Positions 55,999 to 64,000 of a stretch of 64,000 nt of DNA are shown in pieces. This stretch comes from Cliona cf. orientalis (Eukaryota; Porifera; Demospongiae; Clionaida; Clionaidae). Positions within the stretch are counted from its first letter, which is position 1; each line of letters starts with the position of its first letter. The stretch is from the NCBI GenBank assembly GCA_963930775.1, contig OZ005696.1, positions 3,410,001 through 3,474,000 of the forward strand, in the 5' to 3' direction. The translations under genes were made by a program, and so were the position numbers. The notes below the pieces were generated by a model. It was not told the origin of the DNA. It saw only the letters and a program-made list of their open reading frames with translations, and searched no databases.

Positions 55999-56016
55999 TG
56001 GTCCTTCAAGCCGGAT
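55999..56016 (+). promoter_or_regulatory. Primer-binding site complementary to tRNA-Tyr
   Basis: TGGTCCTTCAAGCCGGAT directly follows the LTR. By my recollection of the usual animal tRNA-Tyr 3' end, it is complementary at 16 of 18 positions, with the CCA end matched perfectly. Confidence 0.65.
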
Positions 56017-56145
56017 TGTGCCCTCTGGGATTAAAACCGTCGATTCATCTGGATCCATAAGGACACTACGAACACGTGCACGTTCATAATCTGATGATCT
56101 GATCGATTGAACTTGTGACTGCTAGCTACACACAGAGACTGCATC

Positions 56146-58140
56146 ATGGCAGAAGCTTTAGCAAAGAAAAAGAAGATTCGTGGTGGGCACCGAGCGTCGA
56201 CTACACGGATGGTGAACGCAGTCGGCGATAACAGCCTTCGAGGCCACGCCCACTTCGGAATTGGATGTTAAACGACTCCTGCAACTCAAACTCAGTCTGG
56301 AAGAAAAGCTAAGCACTATTAAACAGTTGGATGGTGAGATATTAGACTTAGTGGAAGATGAAGAGGGAGAGATTGAGCAGGCAGATGCCTTTAAGGCTAC
56401 CGTATATGCTGCTACAGTAACCATTGACAAGCATTGCACGCCTATGGCTGCAACAGGTGGCAGCGCAGCCCACTTTCGAACCAGTCCCGAGCCTGCCCGA
56501 CCTACCACTCCTCATTCGCCTCCGGTTGCTCGAGTGAAGCTACCCAAACTAGCCATACGTCCCTTTAATGGTGATGTCACTACGTGGACCACATTTTGGG
56601 ACTCCAAGCATATGGACATTCTCCTTAGTCTTGAGCCTGTGACCTCGCAACACAATCTACGTGGACTCCGGCACTTGTACGATTTGGTGGAATCACAGGT
56701 CAGGGGGTTGAAGTCTCTTGGGGTTGAGTCCAGCTCATATGGCAGCCTGTTGTTGTCGGTACTCCTTCAGAAATTGCCCTCTGAGCTATGTCTGGTTCTA
56801 AGTCGCGAAGTGAGCGAAGCTGATTGGAACCTGAATGAACTCTTGAAGCAACTAGAGCGAGAAATTGAAGCCAGGGAGCGAGCCGCCATGTCCACAAGTC
56901 AAACGGTGAAGAAGCAAGGGAGAGACCCTCCCACCAGTGCTAGCACTGCAGCTGCGCTCTTGTCCCCCAGTACCACACCCAATTGTTGTTATTGCCAGCA
57001 GTCCCATTTTTCTGGTGAGTGTGGAGTTGTTACAACACCCGATTTTGAGAAGATCTGGAAGGTGCTATATCTGTTTAAGGAAGTAGCGTAAGCCGCCATT
57101 TATCGGCATGCAAATTTTCCCGATTTGTAACTCCTGCCAGGAATGACGTATGAACTTGGTTCTTGCACTGAAAGGAAGCTCTTGACGTAGGCTTTCATTA
57201 ACTAGAATCCAGCGAGGTAGGCCCTATTAATCAATGAGCTATAAGCGCTAATGTGCAGACATGAAAATACCATTTATCGGCAACCGGTACGTATTATCGG
57301 CACACCTATTCTTTTCCATAATGGCGAATGCGCCATTTATTGGCACCTTGGCCTTCTCGAGCCTTTTACTGCTGCCTTACTTGCCAGAAAATTATAGAAA
57401 AAATACCCCCAGATACCTCAGAATGTCCTCTCACTATATCTCTCTTCTCATATCGATCGCTTGCATCGTCTTTGAACGGCAGCCGTGAATGTGTTGATAC
57501 TACACGTAAAATCGATACTGGAGCCGTTTCAACAGTATAATAAATTCGTGAAGGACTTGGATGTGTTCTAGGCATCAGCCTCCACCTTAAGAGCAACTAT
57601 GACGGAATAATAATCTTTCTAGCTCTTGCTAGGCCACGGTAAAGCCGCCATGAGCTGTTTCTCCCTGTAGACGCCAGATACTTCATCCGATTTTGATCGA
57701 ACTTGGTATAGAGCTTCTTCGCCACGCCTTCTTGCCAGTAATATCATCCTTTTCTTCCTGTTTACTTTCCTTGGTGTGCAATGGCCATTGAAAGTTTCAG
57801 GTCCGTAAACGCTTCAGCGATGTCCGTATAATCCCGTAAAATACGTCGTAAACTAGATGCCGATGATTGGCACGGGCGGTGCCGGTATTACGTACATGCC
57901 GATATATGGCGGCTTACGCTACCACGTCAGGAAAGACTGTCGTTCCTTGAATCGATGTCGTAAGTGTGGTGGTAGGCATCATTCCAGTATCTGTTCAAAG
58001 ATCGCACCGAGAAACCCGAGGAAAGACAACCCAACGATGAATGCTGCGAATCATCCTCCTGTGGCAGCAGCTCCGAATCTTTTGAATGCCTCACTACCGT
58101 CTGGACTTAATCCGCAAGCTAGCCATTTGCACTGGCAACT
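56146..58140 (+). pseudogene. BEL/Pao gag, broken
   Basis: A start at 56146 (MAEALAKKKK) is in the wrong frame for the main gag segment, so a frameshift lies near 56240. From about 56255 the frame encodes a typical Pao capsid region (helical, QLKLSLEEKLSTIKQLDGEI, and the RPFNGDVTTWTTFWDS segment at about 56560-56600). Zinc-knuckle remnants lie on both sides of a nested 834 bp MITE: CCYCQQSHFSGEC near 56980 and CRKCGGRHHSSIC near 57960. Sequence between them seems to be lost, since the frame does not rejoin after removing the MITE. A further one-base shift near 58110 separates gag from pol. Confidence 0.75.
57086..57919. mobile_element. TA-flanked MITE nested in the BEL/Pao gag
   Basis: 834 bp between TA dinucleotides (57084-57085 and 57920-57921), with inverted ends starting GCGTAAGCCGCCAT; the pairing extends about 24 bp with one mismatch. 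This is the Tc1/mariner pattern. Other CCATTTATCGGCA-type boxes recur inside it (57267 and 57329). No transposase is seen. Confidence 0.75.
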
Positions 58141-61100
58141 ACCACAACTTTGTGCTCCAATGATACGATGGCAGTTTTGCTCCAAACTGCTCGCACCTAT
58201 GTCTATAGCCCGACAAGCCCACAGTCAATGGTGGAGGTCAGAGTGCTCATGGATGGCAGAAGCCAACGCTCTTATGTCACGAACAGTGTTAAGAAGGCCT
58301 TATCTCTCCCCACAGTAAGGCAGCAAAAAATGCTGATCAAGACATTCGGATCGGAGCAAGAAGATGAGCAAGTGTGTGATGTTGTGCGAATTGGCATACA
58401 GACCGTTGCTGGAAACAACCTCGAATTGCCTTTCTTCTCAGTACCATTAATTTGTGAGCCTCTGTCTCATCAGCCTGTCGCCCTCTGCAAGACGACTTAC
58501 AGCCATTTGATACATTTGAACCTCGCGGATTGCCACGAGGGACACACAGAAGTGAAGGTCGACATGCTTATCGGTTTGGATCACTATTGGAAGATTGCCA
58601 CTGGTGAGGTAATGCGAGGAGAACGTGGCCCTACTGCCATTTCCACGCATCTAGGATGGGTGTTATCTGGACCAACACATTGCCTTGATAGTTGTACATC
58701 TGCAGTAAACGTCATCACTTCACACACATTGAAGATCGACTCACAAGAGGTGCAATCGCAAACTGATGAAGGAATGGATGTGACACTGCAACAATTCTGG
58801 GACTTGGAGTCTCTCGGTGTCAAGGGTGACGATCGTGGCACACTGGAAAATTTCGATGAGAATATCATCTTCAAGGATGGTCGTTACCAAGTGTGCCTAC
58901 CCTGGAAGGAGACACATCCTGCCCTCCCCGACAACTATCAACTCAGCAAGAAACGATTGCTTGGATTATTGCACCGTCTTAAGCAACGTCCGTCCACACT
59001 CCGAGATTATGATGCCACGATAAAAGAGCAATTGAGCAAAGGAATCGTTGAACAAGTTGACAAATCAGAGCCCTCAGTTCTTGGAGCAACCTACTACATC
59101 CCTCATCATGCAGTCATCCGCCAAGACAAACTGACTACCAAGTTGCATGTAGTTTACAATGCATCTGCAAAGGGAGACGGACCATCACTGGCTGCTGATA
59201 TAGAGAAAGCTTTTCTCATGGTGTCGATGGCAGAGAAGGACAGGGATGACCTTAGATTCTCGTGGATTGATGACATTGCCAAGGAAGAACCAGAAATCAT
59301 TGCTCTTCATTTCACGTGAGTCATGTTCGGAGTGTCATCGAGTCCTTTTTTGCTGAATGCCATGATACGACACCATCTAAAGCAATACTCGACTAAATTC
59401 CCAGAAACAGTGAAAGGGATTTCTCGATCGATTTACATTGATGACCTTGCTTACGGCGCTGACACCGAAAATCTCGCATACGAGTTGTACTGCGAGTCAA
59501 AATTCCTGCTAAGGGAAGGAGGCTTTAATTTGAGGAAGTTCGTCACGAATGCAACCCATCTACAGAGAAGGATAGACCAACATGAGAGCCAGTTGCAAGC
59601 CCAGTCTGAGGAGAATAGGAGCCTTGACGAAGAATCGTATACAAAGTCTACACTCGAAATTGCCCACCAAGTGGATGATGGTGAACAAAAGATCCTTGGA
59701 GTAAGGTGGAGTTATTCTAACGATTGTCTTGTATTTGACCTAAGTGACTTAGCCTCCCATGCGAGCAAGCTTGATCCCACAAAGAGGAGCATTGTTGGTG
59801 TTGCTAGCAGGGTTTACGACCCCGTGGGTCTTGTTTCCCCAGTAACCATTCGTTATAAAGTCTTATTTCAAGAGTTGTGTCAAGCAAAGCTTGACTGGGA
59901 TGAGCCCCTTACACCAGACTTGCTAAGCAAGTGGCAGACTTTAGTCTCTAGCCTACAAAAGGTTCAACCGATTTCCATTCCAAGATGTTACTTTGAAAAC
60001 TTCACCTTGCCAGTTTCCTCTTGTAGGCTTTTGGGGCTCTGTGATGCTTCTAAGTCAGCGTATGCCGCTGTAATATATCTCCTCATTGAATCAGGGTGTG
60101 GGTGTCTAGCCAGATTTGTTGCCTGCAAAACTTGAGTCTCACCTGTCAAGGGCCAGACGATCCCCCGCTTGGAGCTACTATCCGCCTTGCTTTTGAGCAA
60201 GCTAATGACTAGTGTTACACAAGCTTTGGAGCTACAAATTTCCCTGGGGGAGCCGAACTACTTCACTGACTCTATGGTTTCATTGTACTGGAACAAGGGA
60301 CAAGAAAGGGAATGGAAATCCTTCGTTCAAAATCATATCAATCAGATCCGAAGTGTAAGTCAACTCAGCCAATGGGCACACTGTGCAGGCAAGGAGAATC
60401 CCGCTGACATCCACTCTAGAGGGATCGACCCCAGTCAACTTACGACTAACTCACTCTGGCTCTACGGGCCCAAGTGGCTCCATGGGGAAATCCCTGCTGC
60501 AGAAGACATAAATGAGATGCCCGAGCAGTGCAAATCTGAGCAGAGAAAGATCAAGAAATCTAACGCCAGCCATACCCTGTTGAATGTCGATAGCCAGGTT
60601 AAACTCAGCTTGCTGATCAAGTGCGAGGATTTCAGCTCCAAGGAGCGACTATTTCGAGTCACAGCATACGTTCTGAGATTTTTCAAGAATATGAAGCAGC
60701 AGTCTGGACGTGCTAACAATTCAAAGCATATTACTCCTGCAGAGTTGCAGCAAGCCGAGACTTATTGGCTAAAGGAAGCACAAGCCTCGCTCGAAGGAAA
60801 GCCAATGTTCAAAACTTGGCAGCAGCAGTTTGGATTATTCCACGACGACTCGGGAATTTGGAGATGTGGGGGCAGACTAAATAATGCCGATCTTCCCTTT
60901 GTAACGAAGCATCCTGTGTTGTTGGATTCGCACCACCATCTGACTACACTGATCGTTACCGATGCTCATGCCAGAGTCCAGCACAAAGGCATTTGTGAGA
61001 TTTTGAACGAGTTGCGGGCCAAGTACTGGATCATTCGCGGCAGAAGCTTTGTAAGGAATGTATTACACAGGTGTGACACTTGACGTCGCTTTGAAGGGAA

Positions 61101-62298
61101 AGCTCACTATCCTCCACCTCCACCACCACTACCAGCATTCCTAGTCAAGGAAGCCCCAGCCTTTGCGTACACTGGCGTGGACTTTGCAGGTCCACTGTGT
61201 GTTAAAGGATCTAACGACTCAAAGGAAACCAAGGTGTGGATATGCCTATTTACTTGTTGCGTGGTGAGAGCCATACACTTGGAAATTGTACCAGACCTAA
61301 CAGCGCAGTCCTTCATATGATGCTTCAAACGTTTCACTGCCAGGAGAGGTTTCCCAACCCATATGATATCAGACTATGGAAAGACGTTCACCGTAGCTTC
61401 CAAGTTACTGCTAGACATAGTTAACCATCCAGAAGTTGAACATTGCTTATCTCAGGTCCGCATCCAGTGGAGTTTCAACTTGGAGAGAGCACCGTGGTGG
61501 GGCGGAATTTTCGAAAGAATGGTGAAGTCAGTGAAACGGTGCTTGCGTAAGACCATTGGTAGAGGATGGTTGACACTCGACGAATTGCAAACAGCCGTAA
61601 CTGAAGTTGAAATGATCGTGAATTCTCGACCTTTATCATACCTGTCGACAGACAGTGTTCAGGAATCGATCACACCATCACACTTACTGACCGGACATCG
61701 AGGGATGAGCCTACCAGATGGCCCCTACAACAATGAACTTGCTGATGATATCAGCGTAAAGGTCGCTGACATAACCAAACGAATGATCCATCTGAACAAG
61801 GTTTTAGAGCATTTTTGAAGAAGATGGAAGAAGGAATATCTTTTAGAGCTCCAAGAATCACATTGTCAAGCTAAGCATCCACCTAAAGGGAGCAAATGTG
61901 GTACATTCGCTGTCGGTGATGTAGTACTGGTCCATGAGGAAAGCAAGCCAAGAGGATTCTGGAAATTAGCCAAGGTGGAGAATCTGATAAAGGGAGCAGA
62001 TGGGCTAATACGAGGTGCTACTGTTAGACTTCATTCTGCAGATAAGCGATTTTCTCTGTTGAGACGTCCACTTCAACTCTTGTATCTGTTGGAAGTGCAT
62101 CATTGCTGTGATGGAGTGGATGACCAATCATCCGATTCCAGCCGTGGCTCCCAGCCAGCAAGTGAGGCCGACTTGAACAACTCGGCCAATGGTGAGCAGT
62201 CGAATAAAACTACTATCCCTGTATCTCGACATCAATCCAGACGTGTTGCCGCAAGTAATGCGAGAGCAATGATAGGAGTTCAAGCTGAAGATTCATAA
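58141..62298 (+). pseudogene. BEL/Pao pol: protease, reverse transcriptase, RNase H, integrase; nonsense-riddled
   Basis: One reading frame throughout, interrupted by TGA stops at 59320, 60133, 61081 and 61318 and by a stop at 61816, where relatives have Arg, Cys or Trp. In order: A17-type aspartic protease (VLMDGRSQRSY; the usual Gly after Asp-x is replaced), then reverse transcriptase. About 28 residues are missing between GPSL and DIEKAF (near 59196); the catalytic motif is IYIDDL at about 59437. RNase H (GLCDASKSAYAAV) and its IPRLELLSALLL segment follow, then the integrase zinc region (HARVQHKGI), the integrase core (YTGVDFAGPL and WWGGIFERMVKSVKRCL) and a C-terminal DUF5641-like segment (VGDVVLVHEESKPRGFWKLA). 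Together these identify BEL/Pao. Confidence 0.85.
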
Positions 62299-62383
62299 CA
62301 ATTTGGACTTAACTGGTATATTATACTGTTCTTAGTGATAACACTGTAGTGATTTATTATGTACTAGTTAGTTGATTTTACGG

Positions 62384-62399
62384 TCAACGAGGGGGAGGA
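62384..62399 (+). promoter_or_regulatory. Polypurine tract before the 3' LTR
   Basis: AACGAGGGGGAGGA runs directly into the first bases of the 3' LTR, as expected for the plus-strand primer of reverse transcription. Confidence 0.7.
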
Positions 62400-63183
62400 T
62401 GTTGTGCATTGCATTGAGTTATGTATAGCATAGTTGCCTTATATGGAAGTCATGCACGTGATTGTCATGTGATCTCTAAAATTTTTAAATAGTGGTGATG
62501 AAAATCATCTGTGCGGGGCGAGCCTTCGCAAAAGTCACAAGACTTCTTTGAAAGCACACAGGCATGCATGCACACATGGGGTTGGTACCCCAATAGATAG
62601 GCCTGAGAAGCTACCACTACAGTGAAAGTATCATAGACTGCTAGCATATAGTCCAATAATGTTGATCACCTATACTATATTTAGTAGTCTACATGCCATG
62701 ACCATGAGTCCAAGTAGCTGCCTGTAGCCAGGCCCTGAGGGGATAAGCCTCCATGCAGTTATCTTCATGCTCAAGAAATTGGAGTCTATCAGTGATGTTA
62801 ATCGTGGACCTGAGCCTTGCCAGTGTGGTACAGCACTCACCTTTCCCAGTTTTATGCCTTGCCTACACTTGAGTTGTCTCTCAGATCAATGGTGCAGTGC
62901 AGGCGTATGAGCATGCGCATGACGACCATTACCTTACGCGTTCAAAATTTAACTATCTCCTCACTGAAATGATCACCCCACAAACATACATACATACAAG
63001 TATAATATAATATATATACATATAAAACCACTTCCTGTACCTCGTGTATTTGGGGCTCGCTCAGGCTCGCCCCGAATAAAATGTCTGCTTGCATGTGAGT
63101 GTCAGAGCTCTATCGTTGCTACTCTACTGATAGTCCCTGAGAGTGCGAGTGCACCAAAACTGGAAAAGAAATCATTTTGCACA
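62400..63183 (+). repeat. 3' LTR of the BEL/Pao element, split by an insertion
   Basis: The two halves, 62400-62485 and 63074-63183, add to 196 bp, the same as the 5' LTR, and match it at 188 positions. The intervening 588 bp is a GGGGCGAGCC-family insertion. Confidence 0.88.
62486..63073. mobile_element. GGGGCGAGCC-family insertion in the 3' LTR
   Basis: 588 bp. The left part begins AGTGGTGATGAAAATCATC with GGGGCGAGCCTTCG; the right end is GGGGCTCGCTCAGGCTCGCCCC. It is collinear with 54640-55620. I see no clear target-site duplication. Confidence 0.65.
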
Positions 63184-64000
63184 AAGAATGCTTAGGAAAT
63201 TCTCTTTCATTTAAGCCTCAAAACAAGCGAATCAGTTGAGTACACGCCTTGCAGATTTGTTTTAGCTCTATGGAAAAATGTATGGAAAAACAATAATCGG
63301 TGCGTAAATCGGGCACTCTTCAACCCTTCAACAAAAAACACGTATCGTGGAAGCTATCGATACCTTAATCATGTAAATTGCTATTGCCACCAGCTTGCAC
63401 CATCGAGCTGAAACATTAGGCATCCGGAATTATTACTCTATGCCTTGTCTCTCGTGTTGACATGCACTCATTTCCAGTAGCCTAGACTCTACTGAATCAG
63501 GACAGCGATGAGTCCATCACGCCTTCATTGCAAGGATATAGCTGTCTCTGTTTCTGAACACTCTGAGCAGCACAGCTGTTGAGCTGAGGCTGCGATTGAC
63601 AACAATGAGTGTCTCATTAACAACGAACTCTGTCTTGCTCTTGCCTCCTCTGGAGCCTCAGTTCTCGCTGGTTTATGCTTTGTTCAGCGTTCATAGCCAA
63701 AGACACGAGTGTAAATTTGCAAGTTGCTGAATTAGAACAGCATACATACGGAATCCGGAATGACCGGCATTGGGCAGGGCGTAACTAAGGAAGGACCGAC
63801 GTACCATATATTATACATATATATCTCATTCACGTAGTTCATTCCCGTTTAGGTGGGGCTCGCTCATGCTCGCCCAACTAAGATTATAGTTGTGCGTCCG
63901 TGCGTACGAGTGGGAGGTGACCGGAAGTGATTTGACCAGAGCTAAAACGTTTCATTTCTAGGCATTGCTGGACTTGGGGCGATACAATAGATAGCCCACT
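63184..64000. other. Repeat-derived sequence at the right edge
   Basis: No gene is evident. At 63700-63760 a segment (GTGTAAATTTGCAAGTTGCTG) matches in reverse the interior of the 7919-8553 element, and 63855-63875 carries the GGGGCTCGCTCATGCTCGCCC end, so part of another GGGGCGAGCC-family copy lies here. Confidence 0.45.

Larger units (their letters stand above)
55803..63183 (+). mobile_element. BEL/Pao LTR retrotransposon, degenerate
   Basis: A full element, 7.4 kb including two nested insertions. The 5' LTR is 55803-55998 and the 3' LTR 62400-63183 (split). Both sides carry AAGAA (55798-55802 and 63184-63188), a 5 bp target duplication typical of the group. A primer-binding site follows the 5' LTR and a polypurine tract precedes the 3' LTR. 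Gag and Pol are recognisable but broken by frameshifts, nonsense changes, a deletion in the reverse transcriptase and a nested MITE in the gag zinc-knuckle region. The LTRs differ at 8 of 196 positions. The element cannot move by itself. Confidence 0.9.

Overview
The window is eukaryotic nuclear DNA. Its genes are split by many short-to-medium GT-AG introns, and the space between exons is packed with small inverted-repeat transposons, microsatellites and homopolymer tracts. The gene set points to an early-branching animal, most likely a sponge (demosponge-like): a secreted beta-helix protein with a multi-pass membrane tail, a NACHT-LRR receptor, a Roc-COR-Death protein, a class II Rab11-FIP, an annexin and an NNMT-type methyltransferase. 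The phylum is an inference from protein families; the species cannot be read from the sequence.

Layout. 1-3891 (minus): a beta-helix repeat membrane protein that runs off the left edge and carries an apparent frameshift. 3963-12265: an old tandem duplication that copied the last three exons of the neighbouring Rab11-FIP gene. The left copy is a pseudogene; the right copy holds the functional exons and has been inflated by several transposons for which the left copy is the empty site. 10123-21561 (minus): the 13-exon Rab11-FIP3/4-like gene. 22032-35421 (plus): a four-exon N-methyltransferase gene that shares a 470 bp divergent promoter with the FIP gene. Its second intron contains a complete 4.9 kb TTAA-flanked DNA transposon, which encodes a multi-exon transposase and, on the opposite strand, a small protein with a cysteine-rich CXC-like segment and a P2X7-type ballast domain. 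35819-42944 (plus): a ten-exon annexin. 43350-50572 (plus): a NACHT-LRR receptor with an unusual C-terminal transmembrane segment and Death-like domain, interrupted by a 2.7 kb hAT-like element. 51906-54325 (minus): a Roc-COR-Death gene arranged tail to tail with the receptor. 55803-63183: a degenerate BEL/Pao LTR retrotransposon with two nested insertions. 63184-64000: repeat-derived sequence.

How the genes work together. The receptor and the Roc-COR protein both end in Death-type domains and are neighbours, so a shared innate-immune or cell-death function is plausible but inferred. FIP (membrane recycling), annexin (calcium-dependent membrane binding) and the methyltransferase are ordinary housekeeping or metabolic genes. 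The strongest candidate for something little described is the transposon at 23632-28574 that carries a P2X7 ballast-type domain. Next come the receptor's architecture and the near-perfect 55 bp hairpin at 18664-18786.
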